The notes under the pieces: generated by a model
The model's input: the letters and a program-made list of their open reading frames with translations, nothing else
Told to the model about the DNA's origin: nothing
Databases searched by the model: none
Assembly: GCA_958295465.1 (NCBI GenBank)
Contig: OY282353.1
Span: 4,579,001 to 4,643,000 of the forward strand
DNA from: an uncultured Gammaproteobacteria bacterium
GTDB lineage: Bacteria; Pseudomonadota; Gammaproteobacteria; HK1
Reading direction: 5' to 3'
DNA: 64,000 nucleotides
Shown here: piece by piece, positions 36,520-46,702 of the stretch
Layout: each line of letters starts with the position of its first letter
Numbering within the stretch: position 1 is the stretch's first letter
Position numbers and translations under genes: made by a program

Positions 36520-37014
36520 TGAACCTCCCGGGCGCGATGGTTGAGGAGCGCGGTGGACCCTCCCCCTGGAGCACCCGTTCCCGACGGGTGCACAGTGGAT
36601 ACCGTAGCCCATATCCGCCCCCCTCTCAACGATGCGGCCGTGCAACTCCCGGCAGCCGCTCGATGCCCATACTCCCTGGAAACCGCGCGACGGCCGATCG
36701 GAATCGCCCCGTCTGCGCGCGGAGCCTCCCAATCGGGATCCGGCGCACCGGCACCTGGAAGAAGCGGGGCAGGCCCGAACCGGCCATGTCGGGACGGCGT
36801 ACCGCGGCGGAATACGGCCGGGACCGTCCTGCCCACTTGCAGCCGTGTCGTTTACACTCGCATGGAACAAACCCGTTTCTCGCCCGTTGCCGCGCCGGCC
36901 GTGGATGCCGGCGGTCCCGCGTGGTGGAATCGCCAGGCGACCGTGCCGACGGTCACCATTCGCATGGAACGGCGTCACGGCACGCGGAGCCCGCCACCTC
37001 GAGCACATGACCCC
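36520..37014. other. Divergent intergenic region upstream of leuA
   Basis: About 495 bases between the DUF465 start and leuA. The leuA frame stays open through it and in-frame ATGs occur (for example 36964), but the protein family begins at about 37015-37024. No leucine-rich leader peptide or attenuator was recognised. It contains the inverted repeat at 36571-36591. Confidence 0.5.
36571..36591. repeat. Inverted repeat in the leuA upstream region
   Basis: GCACCCGT-TCCCG-ACGGGTGC: a perfect 8-bp stem with a 5-base loop, about 50 bases upstream of the DUF465 start. It could be an operator or a hairpin; nothing decides. Confidence 0.55.
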
Positions 37015-38694
37015 ATGAACAGGATGCCGACCGGGAAGTACCAGCCGTTCAAGCCGATCGACCTGCCGGACCGGCAGTGGCCGGGCCGCACCATCACCCG
37101 CGCCCCGGTGTGGTGCAGCGTCGATCTGCGAGACGGCAACCAGGCGCTCATCGACCCGATGGACGGCCGGCGCAAGCTGCACATGTTCGAAACCCTCGCC
37201 GGCATGGGCTTCAAGGAGATCGAGGTCGGCTTCCCGTCCGCCTCGAAGACCGATTTCGACTTCGCGCGCAAGCTGATCGACGAAGGCCGCATCCCCGAGG
37301 ACGTGACCATCCAGGTGCTCACCCAGGCCCGGGAGCCCCTGATCCGGCGCACCTTCGAGAGCCTCGCGGGCTGCCGGCGCGCGATCCTCCATCTCTACAA
37401 CTCGACCTCCACCGTGCAGCGCCGGGTGGTGTTCGGCCTCGACCGCGACGGCATCGCCGACATCGCGGTCAGCGGCGCCCGGCTCGTGCGCGAGCTCGCC
37501 GAGGGCATGACCGGTTCGGAGATCGTGTACCAGTACTCGCCCGAGAGCTTCACCGGCACCGAGCTCGACTTCGCGGTCTCGGTCTGCGAAGCGGTCTGCG
37601 ACGTGTGGGAGCCGACGCCGGAGAAGAAGGCGATCATCAACCTCCCCGCGACGGTGGAGATGGCGACCCCCAACGTCTACGCGGACCAGATCGAGTGGTT
37701 CATCCGCAACTTCCGGTACCGCGAGCGCTGCGTCATCAGCCTCCATCCCCACAACGACCGGGGCACCGGGGTGGCGGCGGCGGAGCTGGCGGTGATGGCC
37801 GGGGCGGATCGGGTGGAGGGCACCCTGTTCGGCAACGGCGAGCGCACCGGCAACGTGGACGTCGTCAACCTCGCGATGAACCTGTTCACCCAGGGGATCG
37901 ACCCCGAGCTCGACCTCTCCGACATCGATCGGCTCAAGGGCGTGGCGGAGTTCTGCAACCAGCTTCCGGTCCACCCCCGGCACCCGTGGGCTGGCGAGCT
38001 CGTCTACACCGCGTTCTCGGGATCGCACCAGGATGCGATCAAGAAGGGCATGAACGCGATGGAGCGAAGCAACTCCGGCCTCTGGGAAGTGCCCTACCTG
38101 CCGGTGGACCCGCAGGACGTGGGACGCGACTACGAGGCGATCATCCGGGTCAACAGCCAGTCCGGAAAAGGCGGGGTGGCCTATCTCCTCAAGGCCGACC
38201 ACGGCCTGGACCTGCCGCGCGCCCTCCAGGTCGAGTTCAGCCGCATCGTGCAGGACGTCACCGACCAGAGCGGCACCGAGATCAGCTCCGAGGCCATCTG
38301 GAAGCGGTTCGAATCGGAGTATCTGCGCGAGGACGGCCCGTACGAGTTCGTCGAGCACTGGTCGGTGCCGGACACCCATGCCTCGGAGCGCCGGAAGATC
38401 ACCGCGACCATCCGCCGCCACGGCGAGGCGCTCACCATCACCGGCCGGGGCAACGGACCCATCGCCGCCTTCGTGGACGCCCTCGAATCCGACTGCGGGG
38501 TGAAGATATCGGTCAAGGACTACCACGAGCACGCGCTTGGGCGGGGCGCCGACGCGACGGCCGTGGCGTACGTCGAGGTGGCCGGCGAGTCCGGGGACGT
38601 GCTGTTCGGAGTGGGGAGGCACCCCAACATCACGAACGCGTCGCTGCGCGCGATCCTCTGCGCGGTGAACCGCCTCCTCGCCAGGGCCGGCTGA
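37015..38694 (+). CDS. leuA: 2-isopropylmalate synthase (type 2, ~560 residues)
   Basis: A 559-residue enzyme condensing acetyl-CoA with 2-oxoisovalerate in leucine synthesis. Start at 37015 (or 37024): MPTGKYQPFKPIDLPDRQWP is the family N-terminus. The catalytic HMG-CoA lyase-like barrel has WCSVDLRDGNQALIDPMDGR, FPSASKTDFDFARKLI and the metal site SLHPHNDRGTGVAAAEL. The C-terminal part (about residues 420-559) is the regulatory leucine-binding domain, so feedback inhibition is expected. The gene is followed 17 bases later by a thioesterase gene. Confidence 0.95.
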   Translation: MNRMPTGKYQPFKPIDLPDRQWPGRTITRAPVWCSVDLRDGNQALIDPMDGRRKLHMFETLAGMGFKEIEVGFPSASKTDFDFARKLIDEGRIPEDVTIQVLTQAREPLIRRTFESLAGCRRAILHLYNSTSTVQRRVVFGLDRDGIADIAVSGARLVRELAEGMTGSEIVYQYSPESFTGTELDFAVSVCEAVCDVWEPTPEKKAIINLPATVEMATPNVYADQIEWFIRNFRYRERCVISLHPHNDRGTGVAAAELAVMAGADRVEGTLFGNGERTGNVDVVNLAMNLFTQGIDPELDLSDIDRLKGVAEFCNQLPVHPRHPWAGELVYTAFSGSHQDAIKKGMNAMERSNSGLWEVPYLPVDPQDVGRDYEAIIRVNSQSGKGGVAYLLKADHGLDLPRALQVEFSRIVQDVTDQSGTEISSEAIWKRFESEYLREDGPYEFVEHWSVPDTHASERRKITATIRRHGEALTITGRGNGPIAAFVDALESDCGVKISVKDYHEHALGRGADATAVAYVEVAGESGDVLFGVGRHPNITNASLRAILCAVNRLLARAG

Positions 38695-38711
38695 ATCGCG
38701 GGGGTCCGGTC

Positions 38712-39203
38712 ATGACCGGTGCACTGAGGCTGTGGGAAGGCGAGGTGCTCACGGAGTGGGTCGACGCCAACCGGCACATGAACGACGGCTGTTATGCGGT
38801 CGCATTCGGCGAGGCGAGCTGGCGGGTCCAGGATCATCTGGGGCTGCACGCGGATTATCGGGCGCGAACCGGGGGGACGCTCTACTCGGTGGAAGCCCAT
38901 CTCACGTGGGCGCGGGAGCTCTCGCTCGGGCAGCGGCTGCACGTCGAGAGCTTCGTCCTCGGCGCGGATGCGAAGCGGCTGCGTGTGTTCCACCGCTTGT
39001 TCGCCAGCGGCGAGGGCTACTGCGCGGCCACCATGGACGTGATGATGCTACACGTCGTCCAGGGCGAAGGCGGGGTGCGCACCAGCCCGTTCCCCGGCGA
39101 CGTCGCCCGCCGTATCGAGCTGGTCGCGGCGGAGCACGCGACGCTCGGCGTTCCGGAGGAGGCGGGCCGTTCGGTGCGTGACATCGGGATTCGAGGGTCT
39201 TGA
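38712..39203 (+). CDS. Hotdog thioesterase, betainyl-CoA thioesterase-like
   Basis: A 163-residue hotdog protein. EWVDANRHMNDGCYAVAF holds the H-M-N-D active-site motif. TLYSVEAHLTWARELSLGQR, LGADAKRLRVFHRLFASGEG and the ending GRSVRDIGIRG strongly recall the thioesterase found with L-carnitine dehydrogenase, which hydrolyses betainyl-CoA to glycine betaine. The family assignment is from memory of the pattern. A betaine role would fit the GMC oxidoreductase and MttB homologue within 10 kb, but no carnitine gene is present in the window. Confidence 0.75.
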   Translation: MTGALRLWEGEVLTEWVDANRHMNDGCYAVAFGEASWRVQDHLGLHADYRARTGGTLYSVEAHLTWARELSLGQRLHVESFVLGADAKRLRVFHRLFASGEGYCAATMDVMMLHVVQGEGGVRTSPFPGDVARRIELVAAEHATLGVPEEAGRSVRDIGIRGS

Positions 39204-39285
39204 CGCGCGCACCGGACCGATCCGACGACAACCACCGGACGGCGCGTACCGCGGCGTCCTGACACGCGAACCCGGCGCTCGATGC

Positions 39286-39489
39286 TCAATCCAGCGATCT
39301 GGCAACTCGGAACCCGGCGTCGAAGTACCGGGTTCCGGCGGGATACCCGTAGCGGTTCGCGGAACGCATGAAGTCCGGAGCGCTGCACCACGAGCCACCA
39401 CGCAACCCCCGGCGGTCACAGTCACCCTCACAGTCGTCGACCCACTCCCATACGTTCCCCAGCGTGTCGTACAGACCAAAAGGATATGG
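39286..39489 (-). pseudogene. 3' remnant of a formylglycine-generating enzyme/SUMF1 domain gene
   Basis: The minus frame reads PYPFGLYDTLGNVWEWVDDC, then GLRGGSW and RSANRYGYPAGTRYFDAGFR, VARSLD and stop. This is the last ~65 residues of a SUMF1/EgtB-type domain (N-V-x-E-W-V and G-F-R-V signatures). Everything upstream is missing; the frame runs directly into the 3' end of the aminotransferase gene at 39504, so the gene was cut there. Confidence 0.85.
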
Positions 39490-39503
39490 CGGCCCCCTGC
39501 TCC

Positions 39504-40691
39504 TCAACCCTCCTCAGCCGGCACGAATTCGTTGTCGTGGCGCTCGACGTACCGGACGATCCGTTCGAGCCCTTCGCGCAGGCGCCCGTGTGACTGCGCG
39601 AAGCACAGCCGGAAGTGCTCTTCGTTGCCGGGGCCGAACGTATATCCCGGAGCGATGCCGACGTTCTCCTCCTCCAGCACTCCCTGCGCGAACGCGAGGC
39701 TCGACCGCATCCCCCGTACCCGGGGAAATACGTAGAACGCGCCCCGCGGCTCGGTGAGCTCGATGCGCGGGCAGCGGCACAGCACCTCGGACACGATCGC
39801 CCGCCCCCGGGCGTACTGATCGCGCAGCCGCGCGACCACCTCCTCCCCGCGCTCCAGCGCGGTGACGGCGGCGCGCTGCACGAAGACGGTCGCCCCGGTG
39901 TTGAAGCACTCGGAGAGGATCGACCACGCCTCGGCGAACCGGCTCGGCGCGACCACCCATCCGATCCGCCAGCCGGTCATCGCCCAGGCCTTGGAGAAAC
40001 CGTTCACGACGATCACCGGATCGTCATTCCTCGCGATGGACAGGAACGACGGCGCGACGTCGCCGTCGAACACGTTGCGGTGGTAGACCTCGTCGGCGAT
40101 CAGGAGGATGTTGCGCTCCCGGCAGAGCTCCAGAAGCTCGGCCTGCTGATCGGGCGGCATCACCCAGCCGGTGGGGTTGCAGGGGGTGTTGACGAACAGC
40201 GCCCGGGTCCTCGGGCGTAGCGCGGCGCGGACGTCGTCGAGGTCGAGGCGCCATCCGGTGCCCGTCCGCCGCTGGCGCACGTACTCCACCTCGGCCCCGG
40301 TGGTACGGAACGTGCTGTCGATGTTCGGCCATGCCGGACCCACGATGATCGCGTGGTCGCCGGTGCTCAGCACCATCTGGGCGGCGATGGTGAGCCCGAG
40401 CATGGTGGCCCCGGGCACGGTGATCCGATCCGGGTGGAGGTCGATCCCGTAGAGCGCGTCGAGGTAGCGCTTCAGCGCGTCGCGCAGGTCCTGCCGGCCG
40501 CGGGTGTGGGTGTAGAACGTATCGCCGTCGTCGAGCGCCTGCTTCGCGGCGTCGCGGATGAACCCCTCGGTGGCGAGATCTCCTTCGCCGAACCACAGCG
40601 CGATCACATCCGGATCGTCGATGCGCGGCAGGGCGACCCTGGTGATTCCGTTCTGCTCCAGGGTGGCGATCTCGGGGCGAAGCAGGTTCAT
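39504..40691 (-). CDS. Pyridoxal-phosphate aminotransferase, class I/II
   Basis: A 395-residue fold-type I aminotransferase. The cofactor lysine is in VVNGFSKAWAMTGWRIGW, the substrate-carboxylate arginine in FRLCFAQSHGRLREGL, and VNTPCNPTGWVMPPDQ is the usual PTG loop. MNLLRPEIATLEQNGITRVA at 40691 was chosen as start because the family begins about there; no Shine-Dalgarno is obvious. Substrate is not decided by sequence, aspartate/aromatic/alanine types all being possible. A SUMF1 remnant abuts its 3' end. Confidence 0.88.
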   Translation of the reverse strand: MNLLRPEIATLEQNGITRVALPRIDDPDVIALWFGEGDLATEGFIRDAAKQALDDGDTFYTHTRGRQDLRDALKRYLDALYGIDLHPDRITVPGATMLGLTIAAQMVLSTGDHAIIVGPAWPNIDSTFRTTGAEVEYVRQRRTGTGWRLDLDDVRAALRPRTRALFVNTPCNPTGWVMPPDQQAELLELCRERNILLIADEVYHRNVFDGDVAPSFLSIARNDDPVIVVNGFSKAWAMTGWRIGWVVAPSRFAEAWSILSECFNTGATVFVQRAAVTALERGEEVVARLRDQYARGRAIVSEVLCRCPRIELTEPRGAFYVFPRVRGMRSSLAFAQGVLEEENVGIAPGYTFGPGNEEHFRLCFAQSHGRLREGLERIVRYVERHDNEFVPAEEG

Positions 40692-40783
40692 GGCCAGGTA
40701 CCGGGGGCGGCAGGAGCGGATCGGCGCGCCGATCCGGCGCACTGTATCGGCTCGCCGCGTGCAGGGACAAGCGACCGCGCGTA

Positions 40784-40904
40784 CGGGCGGCGATTCCCGC
40801 CGGCGTTCCGGTCATGGTCGTGCGATCGGATTTCGCGGCCTTCCCTGCCGTCCGGGCGTCTGGTCGTAGCGGTTCAACGGACAGCTTCGGGCTTGCCGGG
40901 AATT
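40784..40904 (-). repeat. Dispersed ~120-bp repeat, copy B
   Basis: The minus strand aligns with 6591-6713 over the whole length (AATTCCCGGCAAGCCCGAAG, then ACGGCAGGGAAGGCCGCGAA and ATGACCGGAACGCCGGCGGG). It lies upstream of the aminotransferase start and next to a GCCGGGAATT direct duplication at 40895-40920. Confidence 0.7.
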
Positions 40905-41039
40905 GCCGGGAATTCCCGGCTTGAAGGAAATCCGTTGCGCCGGCAACCGGCCAACCGCCTGGCCGGCGCGGGGCACCGTCGGGCGCCGGATCGATGCGCA
41001 TGTCCGCTCCCCTTCCGGTCCTCCGGAATCCGGCCCGGA

Positions 41040-41816
41040 TCACCCCGGCCACACCGCTCGCGCGAGGAGGAGCACGGAGAGGGCCATCAGCACGAAGAGC
41101 GCAACCCTCTTGAAGGTCTCGGGATCGGTCTTGACGAAGCCGCGATTGCCGGCCACGACCCCGGCGAGCAGGATCGGCACGAAAACCGCGGTACGCCACC
41201 AGACGCTCTCGTCGATCAGCCCTCGGGCCGCGAACATCAACGTTCCGACGCTGTCGGTACCGATGAAATAGGCGATGATCGAGGCCCGTCCCGCGACCAC
41301 GCCGATCGGCGAGGAGAAGTAGAACAGGATCACCGGCGGGCCGACGATCCCCATGCTCCCGTTGAGCACTCCGGCCATGAGTCCGACGCCGGCCGTCGCG
41401 GGCCGGCCGGGCTCCTTCGCGAGCGCGAAGCCGCGCAGGATCAGGATCGCGGCGACGAGGACGACGACCGCGAGCGCCATGCGGATGGGCGCCGCGGGCA
41501 GACTGGAGAGGACATGGATGCCGACAGGCGTCGCGGCCCAGGTGCCGAGCAGCAGAAGCCCGATGGACCGCCATCGCACGTCCTTCCAGATCCGTGGCAG
41601 AAGGGCGATGCTGGTGACGACCTCGAACATCAGGACCATCGGAACGACCTGCAGCGGCGGGAGCAGGAGCGAGAGGCTGGTCATCCACAGCATGGATGCA
41701 CCGAAGCCGGTGTAGCCCTTGAGCCAGGCGCCCGCGAGCACCGCGGCCACGCCGTACAGGAAGCCCGGCCCGTCCAGGCCCGTCGCTTCGAGGATCCAGC
41801 CCGGCATCTCGTTCAC
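41040..41816 (-). CDS. TauE/SafE family membrane transporter
   Basis: A 258-residue protein with about eight membrane helices. The start is a GTG at 41816 with GGGAGG upstream, giving MNEMPGWILEATGLDGPGFL; the frame extending to 42017 runs over the ald upstream region. Core motifs LAGAWLKGYTGFGASMLWM and, in the second half, GLMAGVLNGSMGIVGPPVIL are the paired TauE halves. These proteins export small sulfur-containing or organic anions such as sulfite or sulfoacetate. Substrate is unknown. It is divergent from the alanine dehydrogenase. Confidence 0.88.
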   Translation of the reverse strand: MNEMPGWILEATGLDGPGFLYGVAAVLAGAWLKGYTGFGASMLWMTSLSLLLPPLQVVPMVLMFEVVTSIALLPRIWKDVRWRSIGLLLLGTWAATPVGIHVLSSLPAAPIRMALAVVVLVAAILILRGFALAKEPGRPATAGVGLMAGVLNGSMGIVGPPVILFYFSSPIGVVAGRASIIAYFIGTDSVGTLMFAARGLIDESVWWRTAVFVPILLAGVVAGNRGFVKTDPETFKRVALFVLMALSVLLLARAVWPG

Positions 41817-42037
41817 GCCTTCACCTCCCGCGCACCGCGACCAGGGCGTGATCGAGCCCAATGAAGTCTGGTTCCATCCGCCGTCGTCAGCCAAACTACA
41901 CCGGCGGATCGCCATCCCGGCTCCCCGGTCATGCGGCGCCGCGGGTGATGGAGCCGGACGATGGCGGAAGGACGCGCGGGCGAAGCCTCGGCGCCGGGGA
42001 TCCACCGTACATTTCACACAACAGGGAGGCCGTCTCC

Positions 42038-43156
<1,119 letters not shown>

Positions 43157-43455
43157 CCGCATCGCTTCTCCCGAGGCGGTGGACGGCGGCGCACCGGGCG
43201 CGGTGTCCGGATCCATCGCCGAATTCAAGGTCGAGACAGGGCGTTTCCTGCCGAGCAACGCCCGCACGCCGGCTCCGGCGAGTCCCGCCGACGCTCCGGG
43301 GTCTTCGGGTCCATCCCTCAACCCTTGCAACGCGGCGAGCGAGAGGATGAACGGGGTCCACTGCCGGACGTCCGCGGTGATGACGGAGGTGAGCGACCAT
43401 CCCGGATCGGAGAGCCAGGGAGCTGGCTCGAAGCCCCTTGCCTTGAGCGTTCGGT
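43157..43455. other. Intergenic, ~300 bp between convergent genes
   Basis: No gene, repeat or clear bidirectional terminator seen between ald and the GMC oxidoreductase, whose genes converge here. Confidence 0.4.
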
Positions 43456-45078
43456 TCAGCCGCGCGCCGCGTCGGCGCGGACCATGTCAGCGGCCTTCTC
43501 CGCGATCATGATGGTCGGGGCGTTCGTGTTCCCGGAGGTGATCGCCGGCATCACCGAGGCGTCCACGACGCGCAGCCCCCCGATGCCGTGCACGCGCAGC
43601 CGCTCATCGACCACCGCGTTCGGTCCCTGCCCCATCGCGCACGTCCCCACCGGGTGGTAGATGGTCTCCGCGATGCCCCGTGCCGCCTCCAGCAGCTCCT
43701 CGTCGGTGCGTGCTTCCGGTCCGGGGAGCAGCTCCTCCTCCACGAAGGGGCGCATCGCGCGCGTGCCGGCGATGGCGCGCGTCATCCTGAGCCCGGCCAC
43801 CGCCGTCTCGCGGTCCAGCGCGGTGGCGAGGTAGTTCGGCTCGATGGCCGGGTAGGCGTAGGGGTCGGGATGCTTGATGCGGACCCGGCCGCGGCTCTCC
43901 GGGCGGAGCTGGCATACCGATGAGGTGAACGCCGAGAAGCGATGCAGGCCCTCCCCCGGCTTGTCGGCGCTCAAGGGCTGGAAGTGGAACTGGACGTCGG
44001 GCGTCTCCAGCTCGGGGCGGGTGCGGGCGAAGGCGTAGACCTGGCTCGCGCCCATGCTCATCGGCCCGCTGCGCTTCAGGATGTACTCGATCCCGATGAG
44101 CATCTTGCGCAAGGGGTGGTTCACCTCGTCGTTGAGGGTCGGCCGGGTGCACTTGTACACCGCGCGGAGCTGGAGATGGTCCTGGAGGTTCCCGCCGACG
44201 CCGGGCAGGTCGTGCACCGGCTCGATCCCGTGGCGCGCCAGCAGATCCGCCGGTCCGACCCCCGAGAGCTGGAGGATCTGCGGCGAGCCGATCGCGCCCG
44301 CGCAGAGCAGCACCTCCGCCCGCGCCCGCGCCTCGTGCACCTCGGCCCCGATGGCGTAACGCACCCCGACCGCGCGCCGGCCCTCGAAGCACAGGCGGTG
44401 GACGTGCGCGCCGGTGACGATGCGCAGGTTGGGGCGCCGGCGGGCAGGACGCAGGTAGCCGGCCGCAGTGCTGCACCGAAAGCCCTTGCGCATGGTGAGC
44501 TGGAAATAGCCCGCGCCTTCCTGGTTCGCCCCGTTGATATCATCGTTGCGGGGGATCCCGATCTCCTCCGCGCCGGCGATGAACGCGTCGCATACGTCGC
44601 GCCGCACCCGCATGTCGCTCACCCCCAGGGGGCCGCCGGCGCCGTGCCACTCGTCCGCCCCCCGCTCCTGGTCCTCGGCCTTGATGAAGTAGGGCAGCAC
44701 GTCCTCGAACGACCAGCCGGCGTTGCCGAGCTGGCGCCAGTGGTCGAAATCCCGCGGCTGGCCGCGGACGTAGAGCAGGCCGTTGATGGAGCTCGACCCG
44801 CCGAGGACCTTCCCCCGCGGCCAGTCGAGGCTGCGCCCGTTGAGCGAGGGCTCGGGCTCGGTGCGGTAACACCAGTCCGTGCGCGGGTCGTGCATGGTCT
44901 TGAAGTAGCCGACCGGGACGTGGATCCAGGGATTGGAATCCTTGCCGCCGGCTTCGAGCAGGAGGACGTTGGTCGAAGGGTCCTCGCTCAGGCGGGCCGC
45001 CAGGGCGCAGCCCGCCGAGCCGGCGCCGGCGACGACGTAGTCCGCCTCGACGATCGGGGGGCGTGTCGCGTCAGCCAT
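43456..45078 (-). CDS. GMC-family FAD oxidoreductase (choline dehydrogenase-like)
   Basis: A 540-residue flavoprotein. The FAD-binding start is ADYVVAGAGSAGCALAARLS, with WPRGKVLGGSSSINGLLYVR (GMC signature 1) and GAIGSPQILQLSGVGPADLL (signature 2). The C-terminus holds YHPVGTCAMG with the catalytic His and NTNAPTIMIAEKAADM. GGAGG lies eight bases before the ATG. This branch includes choline and alcohol dehydrogenases; substrate is uncertain because betB/betI are absent. Betaine-related neighbours make a choline-like substrate plausible. Confidence 0.9.
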   Translation of the reverse strand: MADATRPPIVEADYVVAGAGSAGCALAARLSEDPSTNVLLLEAGGKDSNPWIHVPVGYFKTMHDPRTDWCYRTEPEPSLNGRSLDWPRGKVLGGSSSINGLLYVRGQPRDFDHWRQLGNAGWSFEDVLPYFIKAEDQERGADEWHGAGGPLGVSDMRVRRDVCDAFIAGAEEIGIPRNDDINGANQEGAGYFQLTMRKGFRCSTAAGYLRPARRRPNLRIVTGAHVHRLCFEGRRAVGVRYAIGAEVHEARARAEVLLCAGAIGSPQILQLSGVGPADLLARHGIEPVHDLPGVGGNLQDHLQLRAVYKCTRPTLNDEVNHPLRKMLIGIEYILKRSGPMSMGASQVYAFARTRPELETPDVQFHFQPLSADKPGEGLHRFSAFTSSVCQLRPESRGRVRIKHPDPYAYPAIEPNYLATALDRETAVAGLRMTRAIAGTRAMRPFVEEELLPGPEARTDEELLEAARGIAETIYHPVGTCAMGQGPNAVVDERLRVHGIGGLRVVDASVMPAITSGNTNAPTIMIAEKAADMVRADAARG

Positions 45079-45176
45079 CGGCCATGCCTCCACGCGCCGC
45101 CGCCGTGCGGCTCCGGTATGGCGCCGGCCGCGCCCGCTCATTACCCTCGCGGATGCGGCACGGCAGGGAGCTGTCC

Positions 45177-46169
45177 ATGGACGTCATCGAACACCTCATC
45201 GAACGCGCAAAATCCCGTCCCCGAACCGTCGTCCTGCCGGAGGGCGAGGACCCCAGGATCCTCCATGCGGCGAGACGCCTGCACGACGGCGGCATCGCCC
45301 GCCCCATGTTAATCGGGGAACGCGCCGCGCTGGAAGCGGCAGCGGCGGCGGCCGGCGTCCCGCTCGATCCGATCGAGAGCATCTCGCCGCCGGAGAGCGA
45401 TGCACTCGATGCATACGCGGTGCTCTACGTCGAAGGCCGGCCGAAGACGAGCGAGCGGGTGGCGAAGCGGCTGCTCGCAAGACCGCTGTTCTACGCGGCG
45501 ATGGCGGTGAAGGCGGGCGACGCGGACGCGCTCGTGGCCGGAGCGAACCAGCCCACCGCGCGGGTCATCGAGGCCGGGTTGATGTCGGTGGGCCTCGCTC
45601 CGGGCATCGCGACCCCGTCGAGCTTCTTCATCATGGCCCCCCGCGAAGGCGGGGACCCCCGCAGAAGCGGGGACCCGCTCGTCTTCGCCGACTGCGCGGT
45701 CAACGTCGAGCCGGACGCCGAGGCGCTGGCGGACATCGCGATCGCCTCGGCCCGGAGCGCCGAGAAGCTGCTCGGGGTCCCCGCGCGGGTGGCGATGCTG
45801 TCGTTCTCCACGCACGGCAGCGCGAAGCACGTGCGGGTGGAGAAGGTCCGCCGGGCGGTGGAGATCATGTGCTCGCGTGCACCGGGGCTCGCGATCGACG
45901 GCGAGCTCCAGGCCGACGCCGCGATCGTGCCGAGGGTCGCCGCGCTGAAGCTCAAGAGCCCGAGCGAGGTCGCGGGAAGGGCCAACGTCCTCGTGTTCCC
46001 GGACCTCGACGCCGGCAACATCGGCTACAAGCTGAGCGAGCACCTCGGCCGGATGCGCGCCATCGGCCCCTTCCTGCAAGGCTTCGCGCGGCCGTTGTGC
46101 GATCTGTCGCGCGGCGCGACGGTCGACGACGTGGTGGCCGCGGCGGCGATCACCGCGGTGATGTCCTGA
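45177..46169 (+). CDS. pta: Phosphate acetyltransferase
   Basis: A 330-residue single-domain Pta that interconverts acetyl-CoA and acetyl phosphate. MDVIEHLIERAKSRPRTVVL is the family start with GGGAG seven bases upstream. ADALVAGANQPTARVIEAGL, RVAMLSFSTHGSAKH and NVLVFPDLDAGNIGYKLSEH are intact catalytic regions. The segment MAPREGGDPRRSGDPLVFAD is unusual: the residues between FFIM and LVFADCAVN are encoded by a double palindromic repeat (45639-45672). No ackA is in the window. Confidence 0.92.
   Translation: MDVIEHLIERAKSRPRTVVLPEGEDPRILHAARRLHDGGIARPMLIGERAALEAAAAAAGVPLDPIESISPPESDALDAYAVLYVEGRPKTSERVAKRLLARPLFYAAMAVKAGDADALVAGANQPTARVIEAGLMSVGLAPGIATPSSFFIMAPREGGDPRRSGDPLVFADCAVNVEPDAEALADIAIASARSAEKLLGVPARVAMLSFSTHGSAKHVRVEKVRRAVEIMCSRAPGLAIDGELQADAAIVPRVAALKLKSPSEVAGRANVLVFPDLDAGNIGYKLSEHLGRMRAIGPFLQGFARPLCDLSRGATVDDVVAAAAITAVMS
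45639..45672. repeat. Double palindromic element inserted in frame within pta
   Basis: CCCCGC-GAAG-GCGGGG (45639-45654) is followed by CCCCGC-AGAA-GCGGGG (45657-45672), two hairpins of the same type as 7486-7517. The host frame reads through it as PREGGDPRRSGDP, residues that do not fit the Pta family at this position. Confidence 0.75.
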
Positions 46170-46207
46170 CCCTGCGCGGCCCGAACCACGGTCTTCCGGA
46201 TCCCCGC

Positions 46208-46570
46208 TCACGCCATGTCGTTCAGATGGCAGGCCGACCAGTAGCCCGCGGCAACCTCGCGCAGCCAGGGGGCCTCGGCGCGGCAACGCGGCACGGCGTA
46301 CGGGCAGCGAGGATGGAAATGGCAGCCTTGCGGGGGATCGAGCGGAGAGGGAATCTCGCCGCGGATGGGCTCGAATGCGCGGTGCCGCAAATCCATGCGC
46401 GGCACCTCCGCGAGCAGCGCCCGGGTATAGGGATGGTTGGGCCTGCCGAACAGCACCGCGGTGGGCGCGCGCTCGACCACCCGCCCGAGATACATGATCA
46501 CCACCCGATCGGAGAGATGCCGGACCACCTCGAGATCGTGGCTGATGAACAGGTACCCCGATTGCTGCAT
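46208..46570 (-). pseudogene. 3' remnant of an oligopeptide/dipeptide ABC ATPase gene (DppF/OppF type)
   Basis: The frame reads GYLFISHDLEVVRHLSDRVV, IMYLGRVVERAPTAVLFGRP, NHPYTRALLAEVPRMD and a cysteine-rich end CHFHPRCPYAVPRCRAEAPW. This is the last ~115 residues of an OppF/DppF ATPase, starting after Walker B; Walker A, the signature and the first ~200 residues are absent. An ATG happens to open the frame at 46570, but a product would not bind ATP. No partner permeases are nearby. Confidence 0.88.
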
Positions 46571-46702
46571 AAACTCACCTGCGCGGCGCTGGATGCCGGA
46601 TAAGCGGCCGCGTTGTGCGGCCCCCGGCTCGTGCCCGGCATTCCTGCAAGGGCTCGGAAGTCCGCCGGCCGGCGTTCGGGATCGGATTGGTGACGTCTCG
46701 CG

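Noticed and set aside
36541..37014. N-terminal extension of LeuA, since the frame is open upstream.
   Set aside because: Sequence before ~37015 has no family similarity, and low-complexity Arg/Pro composition is typical of a shadow frame.
46208..46570. Short ORF with a start codon, candidate small ABC protein.
   Set aside because: Lacks Walker A and signature motifs; it is the tail of a DppF/OppF gene.
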